The position numbers and the translations under genes were made by a program. A DNA stretch of 64,000 bases from Oasisia sp. SBJ-2009 (Eukaryota > Annelida > Polychaeta > Sabellida > Siboglinidae): the NCBI GenBank assembly GCA_964017155.1, contig OZ024856.1:12792625-12856624 (forward strand). Reading direction: 5' to 3'. Below the pieces are notes generated by a model. The model was not told where the DNA came from and did not search any database. It was given only the letters and a program-made list of their open reading frames with translations. Below are positions 23,101 to 29,603 of the stretch, in pieces; the first letter of the stretch is position 1; each line of letters begins with the position of its first letter.

Positions 23101-24411
23101 TGTTTTTCCTCCTGGTTCCCATGTACAGGGGTGAGGTCTAGTGCCTGTATTGTTCTTCCTCCTGGTTTCCTTGTAAAAGGAGAGGTCTGGCTCCTGTATT
23201 GTTCTTCCTCCTGGTTTCCTTGTACAAGGGGAGGTCTGGCTCCTGTACTGTTCTTCCTCCTGGTTCTATTATACAGTGGTGAGGTCTAGCTCATGTACTG
23301 TTCTTCCTCCTGGTTCTATTATACAGTGGTGAGGTCTAGCTCATGTACTGTTCTTCCTCCTGGTTCCCTTGTACAGTGGTGAGGTCTAGCTCCTGTACTG
23401 TTCTTCCTCCTGGTTCCCTTGTACAGGGGTGAGGTCTAGCTCCTGTACTGTTCTTCCACCTTGTTCCTTTGTGCAGTGGTGAGGTCTAGCTCCTGTACTG
23501 TTCTTCCTCCTGGTTCCATTGTACAGGAGTGAGATCTAGCTCCTGTACTGTTCTTCCACCTTGTTCCATTGTACAAGAGTGAGGTCTAGCTCCTGTACTG
23601 TTCTTCCTCCTGGTTCCCTTGTACAGGGGTGAGGTCTAGCTCCTGTACTGTTCTTCCTCCTTGTTCCATTGTACAGGGGTGAGGTCTAGCTCCTGTATTG
23701 TTCTTCCTCCTGGTTCCCTTGTACAGGGGTGAGGTCTAGCTCCTGTATTGTTCTTCCTCCTGGTTCCCTTGTACAGGGGTGAGGTCTAGCTCCTGTATTG
23801 TTCTTCCTCCTTGTTCCATTGTACAGGGGTGAGGTCTAGCTCCTGTATTGTTCTTCCTCCTGGTTCCATTGTACAGGGGTGAGGTCTAGCTCCTGTATTG
23901 TTCTTCCTCCTGGTTCCCTTGTACAGGGGTGAGGTCTAGCTCCTGTATTGTTCTTCCTCCTGGTTCCCTTGTACAGGGGTGAAGTCTAGCTCCTGTACTG
24001 TTCTTCCTCCTGGTTCCCTTGTACAGGGGTGAAGTCTAGCTCCTGTACTGTTCTTCCTCCTGGTTCCCTTGTACAGGGGTGAAGTCTAGCTCCTGTACTG
24101 TTCTTCCTCCTGGTTCCATTGTACAGGGGTGAGGTCTAGCTCCTGTACTGTTCTTCCTCCTGGTTCCCTTGTACAGGGGTGAAGTCTAGCTCCTGTATTG
24201 TTCTTCCTCCTGGTTCCCTTGTACAGGGGTGAGGTCTAGCTCCTGTATTGTTCTTCCTCCTGGTTCCCTTGTACAGGGGTGAGGTCTACCTTCTGTACAG
24301 GTAAGGGAGCTGGTAATGCAATGTGGAACAAAAGCCATGCTCCACCTGATACTTTTATGTTTATTTGTATGTTTCCAGAAGGCAAAGTTAGCAAGCAAGG
24401 GAATGATATGA
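415..24411 (+). CDS. FMN: Formin, FMN/Cappuccino class (5' end outside the window), 17 exons
   Basis: Actin nucleator/elongator of the formin family, acting in the cytoplasm at growing barbed ends: FH1 recruits profilin-actin and the dimeric FH2 ring rides the filament end. Seen: joining 415-592, 958-1022, 2227-3016, 3570-3666, 4889-5024, 5395-5482, 7042-7103, 7893-7972, 8473-8602, 8978-9050, 11905-11975, 13586-13766, 14560-14652, 16345-16396, 17056-17205, 17338-17428 and 24379-24411 gives one open frame of 789 codons with GT-AG borders throughout. FH2 hallmarks are present: KPLFWKKL at its start, [12 protein letters not shown] (with the Ile that meets actin in other formins), GNYMNGG, and RGQADGF followed by [10 protein letters not shown]. 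The order FH1-FH2-short basic tail, and the residue pattern as I recall it, fit FMN1/FMN2/Cappuccino rather than Diaphanous, DAAM or FHOD. No DAD was seen. The N-terminus and promoter lie upstream, so total length is unknown. Confidence 0.95.
958..1022 (+). CDS. FMN: Formin small exon
   Basis: 65-nt exon after TCTTTTTTAG, ending AAG|GTGAGG. It completes the split Gly codon and encodes [25 protein letters not shown] sequence, which runs in frame into the charged heptad-like stretch of the next exon. Confidence 0.7.
1395..2240 (+). repeat. Minisatellite made of repeated 3' splice junctions separated by (TG)n
   Basis: Fifteen upstream copies of a unit containing CTGACAGAGGCAGCATGAG plus ATGACCATGG, spaced by TG runs from a few to about 30 dinucleotides. 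The sixteenth copy is the real acceptor and first bases of the FH1 exon at 2227. Eleven of the fifteen keep an ACAG|AGG acceptor; four have lost it (ACAAAG, ACTGAG, ACCGAG). Confidence 0.95.
2227..3016 (+). CDS. FMN: Formin exon: coiled-coil-like stretch plus entire FH1
   Basis: 790-nt exon. The acceptor is TGACAG|AGGCAGCATGAG directly after a TG-rich minisatellite that repeats this same junction, and the donor is GTGG|GTAAGT. It encodes a charged heptad-like segment ([16 protein letters not shown]), a Ser/Asp-rich linker, then FH1 at about 2682-2985: blocks of five to eleven prolines separated by GG(I/V). Proline runs of this kind bind profilin. Reading from the ATG at 2239 would give an internal start, but the frame is open through the acceptor, so this is an internal exon. 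Confidence 0.92.
3225..3490 (-). mobile_element. SINE-like fragment in formin intron
   Basis: Read on the minus strand, a Pol III B-box-like GGTTTAATCCC (3462-3472) is followed by a CTTTCGGAAGAGACA / GATGGTCCC block. That block resembles the conserved central domain of several animal SINE superfamilies, as I recall them. Ends and target duplications were not resolved. Confidence 0.45.
3570..3666 (+). CDS. FMN: Formin exon: start of FH2
   Basis: 97-nt exon after TTGTCTCAG, donor AG|GTACGT. Encodes the FH2 entry with [17 protein letters not shown]. The KPLFW motif is the lasso/linker start typical of FMN formins. Phases match both neighbours. Confidence 0.93.
3667..4888 (+). other. Formin intron, nothing recognised
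   Basis: AT-rich sequence without tandem arrays, long open frames or transposon ends that I can identify. Confidence 0.4.
4889..5024 (+). CDS. FMN: Formin FH2 exon
   Basis: 136-nt exon after GTTGTTAG, donor GAG|GTAAGT. Encodes [20 protein letters not shown], then a Lys-rich linker that replaces the usual ETYEKK-type lasso-knob connector. Confidence 0.93.
5395..5482 (+). CDS. FMN: Formin FH2 exon with knob motif
   Basis: 88-nt exon, acceptor GATTGTCACAG, donor ACAG|GTACAT, a weak 5' splice site. Encodes [12 protein letters not shown] and [11 protein letters not shown], the most conserved FH2 segment. LINE-derived sequence begins only about seven bases into the following intron. Confidence 0.95.
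5489..5825 (+). mobile_element. L2-like LINE 3' end, 5'-truncated
   Basis: Starts with codons for [18 protein letters not shown] and a stop, the usual C-terminal end of L2/CR1 reverse transcriptases. A 3' UTR follows, closing with AATAAAAATTATTATTA. It closely matches 7383-7773 in the same orientation. It begins about seven bases after the formin donor at 5483. Confidence 0.75.
6135..6935 (-). mobile_element. LINE 3' fragment with reverse-transcriptase C-terminus (pseudogene)
   Basis: On the minus strand, an open stretch at 6552-6908 encodes [32 protein letters not shown] and [11 protein letters not shown]. This is the conserved end of CR1/Rex1-type LINE ORF2, and a 3' UTR runs to an (AATC)n-like tail near 6148. 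The reverse-transcriptase core is absent. The family differs from the L2-like copies on either side. Confidence 0.75.
7042..7103 (+). CDS. FMN: Formin FH2 exon
   Basis: 62-nt exon after CTGTTTCAG, donor CAA|GTAAGT. Encodes [21 protein letters not shown], matching the FH2 helix ending in LxALYE. Confidence 0.94.
7225..7775 (+). mobile_element. L2-like LINE 3' end, second copy
   Basis: Encodes [18 protein letters not shown] followed by [14 protein letters not shown], a stop and a 3' UTR ending in AATAAAG and (TTA)n. Same family and orientation as 5489-5825, but it keeps more of the ORF2 end. Confidence 0.75.
7893..7972 (+). CDS. FMN: Formin FH2 exon
   Basis: 80-nt exon after GGTGGCAG, donor CA|GTGAGT. 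Encodes [15 protein letters not shown] and the LDRPEQ motif that precedes the FxxxLSxIP helix. Confidence 0.94.
8473..8602 (+). CDS. FMN: Formin FH2 exon
   Basis: 130-nt exon after CCGTTCCAG, donor CAG|GTGATT. Encodes [20 protein letters not shown] and the following helix, equivalent to the conserved LSxIPxFxER..CIIF block. Confidence 0.94.
8708..8820 (+). repeat. 28-bp minisatellite, four copies
   Basis: Unit TGATCATGTGACACAATAGT + AACATCAG repeated four times with one C/T difference, inside a formin intron. Confidence 0.95.
8978..9050 (+). CDS. FMN: Formin FH2 exon with GNYMNGG
   Basis: 73-nt exon after TTTTCCAG, donor GGAG|GTGGGT. Encodes [14 protein letters not shown], the diagnostic FH2 post motif. 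It is split from the following RGQADGF by a 2.85-kb intron. Confidence 0.95.
9302..9712 (-). mobile_element. MITE with 9-bp target duplication, MULE-like family (copy A)
   Basis: Same family as 61652-62248. One end reads TAGCTACAGTTACCCAGACT, and the minus-strand start reads TAGTCTCATTTAACCGACTG. Flanks GGAAAAGAG (9293-9301) and GGATTAGAG (9713-9721) agree at seven of nine bases, fitting a decayed 9-bp target duplication. Confidence 0.65.
9840..10150 (+). repeat. Degenerate short repeats (TTCAAATTGGG-type)
   Basis: Irregularly spaced variants of GGGTTCAAATTGGAGTTC recur about a dozen times. Period and boundaries are unclear. Confidence 0.5.
10945..11835 (+). repeat. 34-bp minisatellite, about 25 copies
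   Basis: Unit GTGACCTTAATTGTGAGG + TGGCTGTATTACCGAG with frequent substitutions. Period 34 was checked between 11281 and 11315. It ends about 70 bases before the acceptor of the RGQADGF exon. Confidence 0.95.
11905..11975 (+). CDS. FMN: Formin FH2 exon
   Basis: 71-nt exon after GTGTCCCAG, donor AAG|GTGAGG. Encodes [20 protein letters not shown], directly continuing GNYMNGG as in FMN formins. Confidence 0.95.
12016..12720. mobile_element. TIR element flanked by TA, possible Tc1/mariner-like MITE
   Basis: Left end GGGCCTGTAATTC and inverted right end GGGCGTGTAAGTC (11 of 13 match), each flanked by TA (12014-12015, 12721-12722). The 705-bp interior is visibly richer in CpG than the surrounding formin intron. 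No transposase frame is present, so it would be non-autonomous. Confidence 0.45.
13250..13456 (+). mobile_element. Probable LINE 3' tail
   Basis: Ends CCCGGTCCGGGACAATAAAG followed by TGTTATTGTATTGTATG, a poly(A)-signal-plus-short-repeat tail common at non-LTR element ends in invertebrates. No coding part is left. Confidence 0.4.
13586..13766 (+). CDS. FMN: Formin FH2 exon
   Basis: 181-nt exon after TTCTCGTAG, donor CAAA|GTGAGT. Encodes [15 protein letters not shown] and the [15 protein letters not shown] / [12 protein letters not shown] helices of the FH2 post region. Confidence 0.94.
13846..14130 (-). mobile_element. Possible LINE 3' tail, minus strand
   Basis: Read on the minus strand it ends with CCTGAAATAAATGTATTCG repeats, with AATAAA close to a TATTCG-type tail. 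No coding part; weak call. Confidence 0.3.
14560..14652 (+). CDS. FMN: Formin FH2 exon
   Basis: 93-nt exon after GTTGTTTCAG, donor CGTG|GTGAGT. Encodes a coiled-coil-like helix with [14 protein letters not shown] near its end, matching the FH2 C-terminal long helix. Confidence 0.92.
14653..16344 (+). other. Formin intron, nothing firmly recognised
   Basis: Contains a short duplicated phrase (GTGTCCTGGTGTCCTG near 14825-14865) and a pyrimidine-rich stretch at 15330-15850 that looks like decayed repeat DNA. ACCCGTCC occurs several times at 16120-16190. No exon was found between the phase-matched neighbours. Confidence 0.4.
16345..16396 (+). CDS. FMN: Formin FH2 small exon
   Basis: 52-nt exon after TTCTCTCAG. 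The donor is ACG|GTAGTT, the weakest in the gene. Placement is fixed because the encoded VNLDDSKKR joins in phase to RFELCCLYF in the next exon, as expected for this FH2 segment. Confidence 0.88.
16455..16690 (+). repeat. 39-bp minisatellite, about six copies
   Basis: Unit ATTAACCCTTTAAACTTCAC + AACGTTATATGAAATTTGC with small differences, in a formin intron. Confidence 0.93.
16774..16850. repeat. Inverted repeat, left arm
   Basis: About 77 bases that reappear inverted at 19028-19102 (for example ATGAGTATTTAGAAGTCCCT on the opposite strand here), roughly 85% alike by eye. The two arms enclose the last two FH2/post-FH2 exons. Confidence 0.8.
17056..17205 (+). CDS. FMN: Formin FH2 C-terminal exon
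   Basis: 150-nt exon after GTGTTGCAG, donor GAG|GTAAAG with split Arg codon. Encodes [17 protein letters not shown] and [17 protein letters not shown], the FH2 end with the conserved FxxxFxxFxxxW-type pattern. Confidence 0.94.
17338..17428 (+). CDS. FMN: Formin post-FH2 exon
   Basis: 91-nt exon after GTGACTGCAG, donor CTG|GTAGGT. Encodes a Lys/Arg/Glu-rich helix ([17 protein letters not shown]) and LTKGKKGL. The strongly basic tail resembles that of FMN formins. A 6.95-kb intron follows. Confidence 0.88.
17640..18265 (+). repeat. Pyrimidine-only 8-bp minisatellite (TTCCCTCC / TTGCCTCC)
   Basis: About 75 tandem units of TTCCCTCC or TTGCCTCC in an irregular mixture, embedded in a larger pyrimidine-rich region from about 17440 to 18535. 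Sense strand of formin is pyrimidine. Long frames through it are artefacts. Confidence 0.97.
19028..19102. repeat. Inverted repeat, right arm
   Basis: Inverted partner of 16774-16850, in the long last intron, sharing TAGTATTTAGAAGTCCCTCG and GTTGACGCACTAAGTGG. Could be two separate MITE or SINE remnants or the ends of one old element. Confidence 0.8.
19110..22200 (+). other. Long last formin intron, middle part
   Basis: AT-rich, no tandem arrays, no recognised mobile element and no frame with family resemblance. Confidence 0.4.
22204..22680 (+). repeat. 19-bp minisatellite
   Basis: Unit TCCTCTGGTGCTGTGTCAC, perfect in the centre (about 22380-22515) and degenerate with CACTCAGTCTGG insertions on both sides. 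Because 19 is not a multiple of three, all frames cycle through the same peptide; the open frames are artefacts. Confidence 0.95.
23050..24298 (+). repeat. 50-bp minisatellite, about 25 copies
   Basis: Unit GTTCTTCCTCCTGGTTCCCT + TGTACAGGGGTGAGGTCTAG + CTCCTGTATT. Period 50 was checked from 23701 to 23751. It ends 80 bases before the proposed terminal formin exon. Confidence 0.96.
24379..24411 (+). CDS. FMN: Formin terminal micro-exon with basic tail
   Basis: After TATGTTTCCAG, a phase-0 segment encodes [10 protein letters not shown] and then TGA (24409-24411). Joined to the preceding exon it reads GLKAKLASK, which resembles the SLKxRL-type end I recall for FMN1 and the formin-spire-interaction tail. 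An alternative last exon at about 22706-22774 is less family-like. Confidence is moderate because the exon is tiny and 6.95 kb away. Confidence 0.6.
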   Translation, partial: KAKLASKGMI

Positions 24412-24605
24412 TACCAGAGATGTCAACTGAAGTCCCACAGTGAACCAGTCTACGATACTGTCTCAAGTACCATGCTGCATTGTTCTACGACTGAGCCCAT
24501 TGCAGCATGTTTGGCCTTCTTAGTGGCCAAATTTGATTCAAGACGACGTTGAGATATGCCTCAAAACTGTACACAGGTGTGTTGATAATTGTAATTTCTG
24601 CTAGT

Positions 24606-24611
24606 AATAAA
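24606..24611 (+). promoter_or_regulatory. Probable poly(A) signal of formin
   Basis: AATAAA lies 195 bases after the proposed stop codon, in AT-rich sequence typical of a 3' UTR. It is the first such hexamer downstream. Confidence 0.45.
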
Positions 24612-25060
24612 TCTGCAATACATATTTAAGAAGCATAATTATAGGTGCTACAGTTATTTCTACATTTATGAAGCTACACATAAACAAACTGCACATTTTA
24701 TACCAATTTTAAGTGGTTACCAACAATCTTTAGATCACCGACACATTTATTACAGGTAAGTGATATGATCTACAATTTTTATCATAGCTCCATACGGGTG
24801 ACAATATTGACCTTTTATACATTATTTACAACACATGTTTGTACAGTTTTTATATTGGCATATTTAAAAACCATTTTGAAAAGTTCCTCAATAGCATTTA
24901 CATGCATAAACACTGGAAGTTACGGTGAGGGAACAGGTAATTTTAATTGATTATTGATCTGCAAGGACTTTCTGGCGATTTGTGTAGGGGTTTACACACT
25001 CAGAGTAGCAGTTTATTTGAGTATTAAGACCTGGTGATATGTTGGTATTGACATGGGAGT

Positions 25061-25065
25061 TGCAG

Positions 25066-25135
<70 letters not shown>

Positions 25136-25140
25136 CTGCA
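25061..25140. repeat. Perfect 80-bp palindrome built on (TA)n
   Basis: TGCAGT at the left, an uninterrupted TA run, and ACTGCA at the right: the whole 80 bases equal their own reverse complement. Located just beyond the formin 3' end. Confidence 0.93.
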
Positions 25141-28100
25141 GGTGTATTTATTTTGTGTGTGTCTGGGTTGTTCATTGCATAAAGGCATTGTTTTTATCAT
25201 AACAATGCACGAGTGATACGTTTTGAACTGTTTGGTTATATTTTATATTTACAGTATTTGTTTTGAATCATTGCAGTACTCATTTATTTATCAGGCACTT
25301 GCTAAAAATATGCTGTTTCAGTTATTGTATTTTAGACAATGCTGCTGGAAATTAGTTAATATTGGAATGAGCATAATATCATTTTAATTCTAAAATACAT
25401 GTTTGCTAATAAGTTGTAATTTATATTGAAACTACTTAACTGTGCAGCGTATATTTGTGTCTAATTGATTCTCGATTAGAAATTTGTGCAACATGGAATT
25501 AATATCATGTATGCGTTTTGTATATTGTGTTGTTATGAAGTTATGTTGTGCATTGTAATTTAAACCACTTTTGCTATCTGCACATCCAGTTGCTATTTTA
25601 TTTAAGCCATACTGTGAGATCGGTATTTTGCGTTATCAGGATTGATTGTGTGTGTAATGTTTAAAATGAATGTCTGCTCATTTATGGTATTACTTTATTT
25701 AAGATGGTACAATTTGTGATGCACCTTTCTACATTTTTCCATTCCTGCTTTGTTTATTGAAAGCACTGCTTTTTACTGTATTTTATATTGATTTGAGTTT
25801 ATTTTACTTCTACAATTTTATACAGCATTTAATGTGTAAAGATTTCTCATATAATGTGTTTTTATGTTCGGTTATTTCACGTATTTAATATATTATTACC
25901 GCTTTAATGGGTTGTTATGCATTTTGTTTGTGGGTTTATATTATAAACTTTTCAAGTGTCAAGATAATTTATTTGTACATAATTTAGCAAATGGGAAAAA
26001 ATCGTAATTATGATGTTGTGATCGTGTTAGGGGAATATCTCGTTGTATATGTCATTATTCATCTCTGAGGTTGTACGAGTTGCGGAAAAGGTTTTCGTTT
26101 GGTTGATTTGATAACGGCGACAGACATGTGAGCCGAGCTGACTGAAGCAACAGCAATGCAGGCAGGAAACCTCATAGTTTACATGTGTCATTTTAGTGCC
26201 CGTGCGACAACGTAAAGGCGGAAAGGGTCGTCATTTCTCTGGCAAGCAGCAATTGCACGGTCGAGTCTCTATTCTAGTAAACCAGATCTATAAATAATGT
26301 GGTTGTACTGAGTTGTAGCGCATCGTTTTATCTCGCGTAAGTTCACAATGGCGGACCCGCCTTTCGCGGGACGGCGTGGCAATAAGATCAGAATAGGCCG
26401 TTTATTACTGTTTAATTAGAAGGCTCGTGATAGGCGCTATTTAGACAAGTCAGCCTTTCAACGACTCCATTAGCAGCTGAAGCTTGTGTTATACAGCATG
26501 TCTGTACAGGTACCATTTTCACACATCCATAACCGGTGATATCAACATAAGTATAATTTATTAGCATTCACACACAAAGGCCATCAGGCCAAAGAAGCAA
26601 GTACACTGGCATGCGCGTACGCTCACACATGCTATAATTACACAAAAGCACATATTTTATGATTGTACAATGTATCAACAAGTGATGATATGACTATTTG
26701 TAAAGTCACTAGTCGCTCTCACAAAATATTGCATTTTTTGGTATATACATTTGTGAAATATATAGACATATTTATATGTAGTTACTAGGTGTTTAATTTA
26801 AGATACATTTTATGAATTGTGTAAACGTCGTAGCTAATGTGTCTTGTATTAGTTATGGTGCTCGTTATGGTGCAGTAGGGCGTAGAGAGCTTACCTTAGT
26901 GACACCCGATAACCTGTCTTCCGATTTGTGATACGCAATTGACATGTGTTCTTTTAGAGTATACAATAAAATGGCAACATACACTTTTAGTAACGTCGCT
27001 TGTTGTTGATCTTGTTAATGTTATCGTTAACAATATTTTAACTGCTGTTGGTTGAACTTGAATTTCGGTTAATACACTATTTAGCAAAGCAGAGGAGCAG
27101 ACAACCATTTGTCGGTCAGACAAAAAAGACATAAGCGTGAAATATGGAAGGAAATGATTGTCGACAGAAGGATGGGGAAGAGGAGAGTCACGCGAAGAAG
27201 CAGCTGTAAGGACGTTGTTGGGAGATGCACCAAGTACGTCTACTTCCAATAAAATAGATCTATCCATGGGGTATGATAGGGCACTTACGCAGGTATCTTC
27301 TGCTGCCGCATCGTTGTTGTGCAGTTTTGGGTTTTCATTCATGGAACGAGCTGTGTATTTTTTCGCATAACTGCCACTGATGAAACCTGTGTTGTATCTT
27401 TATAGCTTTCCCCTCAACAAAAACATCTAGAAAAGGTTGGAAGTATCACGCAGATAAGGTATTATTTTCAAATTGTTTGCGTATTGCAATCATTTTGACT
27501 TTCAATACGCATACGGACAACGAGGTGTGGACCAGTTGTGTACCGCTCATAACTCTTGCGTGCCCTATTTTAATAAAAGGAACAAGTTATATTATGTATG
27601 ATTACGCAACAAAATAAGTTTATAAATTTGCTTCAAAAGATGTGCCACAATTAAGGGGCACGTGATATCAAGCCGTGTTGTTATAGGCCAACGCAATCGG
27701 AGAATCTAGTTGGTACACTGTACACTTGCGAATGGCAGTTGAATTGATTTAGCCTTTATTGGTCCGTTACACTGACGAGGCATTGTACTCACGAATCATT
27801 CTTCGAATGGTATATGACGCCGAAAAATTGCGTCGAAAACAGTTGTCCCAACTAAGAATCGAGTTCTGTTGCTGGTGTACATTGATGACAACATTCTTGC
27901 ATTTATTCCGATATCTTCCACAGTTCAGTTACCCAAAAATGGGAACAAGTCGTCGGTGTAGGAAGGGCATGAACACTGTCGTCGACCGCAGCATCAGTGG
28001 AACGACTATCGAGTATCACGACGCCTGACAAGCGCTTGTTTCTCCATGTCAGTTTCAACGTTACTTCATTGACGATGAGTGTGTTACCTTCTTCAGTTTG

Positions 28101-28390
28101 CAGACGCTGACAATTACATAGGTTCGTTTAACGACATGTTACTCATCTCCGTGAGTAGTAATTAAAACGTGTCGTTGACCAGAGTAACCGCATAATTTAT
28201 GACAAAACAACTAACGATAATATCAATATTGCAAAATAACACCAGTTTAAAACAATTTATGTTAATTTGACGGTTTTGCTTCCGCAACAAATTCGAATGA
28301 TTAATATGTTTCATTCCCCTTTGTAAATCGTGTATTCCTAAATGAAAACAGTAGCATTTAAATACACACAAAAAACTACTAGTATTATCA
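25141..28390. other. Intergenic, no gene recognised
   Basis: AT-rich at first, then visibly richer in CpG from about 26.0 kb. A YY1-like ACAATGGCGGAC sits at 26346. Short open frames near 27158-27370 and 27759-28028 have no family resemblance that I can see. Confidence 0.4.
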
Positions 28391-28394
28391 CCGT

Positions 28395-28447
28395 TAGTAC
28401 TGCTGCTGCTGCTGCTGCCAGTGCTTCTGCTACTGCTACTGCTACTA
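28395..28447 (+). repeat. Short (CTG)n/(CTA)n microsatellite
   Basis: CTGCTGCTGCTGCTGCTGCC followed by interrupted CTACTG triplets. Confidence 0.85.
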
Positions 28448-28449
28448 AC

Positions 28450-28850
28450 AATAATGTATTTCTTATGCAGCGCCCCATCAAAATATTACTGTTCTAGGGC
28501 GATGTACAGTGTTTAGTGTCAATCGATTACTAACACATAATAACCAAGTATTGCAATATACTAAAAATGCAATAATAACTACTAAATCAAGTTAACAATA
28601 ATGTAATTGTCTTTAAAACACAAGTGAGAAGATATGCAGCTAAGATGAAAATAGTGAATGTGAGATGGACATAGTTGTGGGCTACAACATGGTCTAAAGA
28701 GCGCTTAGCAAATCTATAATAAAGCTAAGTTCTTATTTTATTATTAATATTAGTTTTAATACATAATAAATAGCTTTATATTTTATTGTACAGCGCTTTG
28801 AGCATTTGGATATTGCGCTTTATAAATAATAAATATTATTATTATTATTT
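28450..28850. mobile_element. LINE 3' tail fragments
   Basis: 28740-28850 reads TACAGCGCTTTGAGCATTTG, then GCGCTTTATAAATAATAAAT and (ATT)n, a tail type common on mollusc L2/CR1-like elements. 28455-28515 (GCAGCGCCCCATC... CTAGGGCGATGTACAG) looks like a related tail on the other strand. Confidence 0.45.
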
Positions 28851-29119
28851 CATAGCGCGGCGTTCAGTCCTTAAGACTATCCCAATTTCTTAAAACGGTG
28901 TAGTGTACGATAAACTCCTCAACACTCTGTAGTTGGTTAACATATAATTCCAAGAACATACCAGCAAGAAAAAATACTGGTTTTTTTCGGCGAAAACAAT
29001 TGAGCATGCTTGCTCGGTATTCGGGGACCGCGCCTCTGTGAGACGCTTACACCGCTGTCTCGGGGTCCGTTCAAGGGAAGTGGCACCACAACGCTGCTGA
29101 AGCAGGTAAGCGCGCAACA

Positions 29120-29562
29120 GTGTCACCAAATGGCACTTCGGTGGTGTTTTCCTTGTCCGAATTGTGAACTAGCTACCAGTAACGCTCTTTTTGCTACGTT
29201 TAAGAAATCTGACTTCAAATTTGTTGATAAATTAACTTGTATGTTTAACAACCATGCAGATGTACTTGTGCGATCATCTTGGATGCAAACTTCACTAATC
29301 ATTGGTTCTTCAGTATTGGTCTCACCCAACGGTGAGTCTGTAACTGCTACGCCTGCATCAGAAAACGACTGGGGCCGAATATATATTTCTTTATCTGCTA
29401 CGTTCTTTGCTTGCGGCGGCGGATATATATGTGAACGAAGACTACTCGCAGAGAATTATGGCGAGACGCAAAGAACTTCTCCCCAAAATGATGAAAGCAC
29501 GCGAAGAAGGGAAGATCGCTTACCTGTCGTTTGACAAGTTGGTGGTAAGAGATCGTGATTAA
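29120..29562 (+). pseudogene. LINE ORF1 remnant
   Basis: 29425-29562 is open and encodes IYVNEDYSQRIMARRKELLP then GKIAYLSFDKLVV before TAA, the C-terminal-domain pattern of L1-type ORF1 (Transposase_22 class). Upstream, 29140-29240 in another frame shows FPCPNCELATSNALFATF, reminiscent of a PHD/zinc-finger end in ORF1. The frames do not join, so ORF1 is broken. Confidence 0.5.
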
Positions 29563-29603
29563 AAGCACGTAAATGCAAAATCATTAAACGACGAACACTC
29601 ATA

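Noticed and set aside
23050..24298. CRISPR-like array
   Set aside because: Contiguous tandem repeat without unique spacers, in a eukaryotic intron.
26340..26420. Start of a gene at ACAATGGCGGACCCG
   Set aside because: The frame stops after 24 codons and no donor keeps it open. It may be only a YY1-like motif.
29010..29534. 174-codon frame as a host gene
   Set aside because: Pieces in two frames look like LINE ORF1, and it lies directly before the LINE ORF2.
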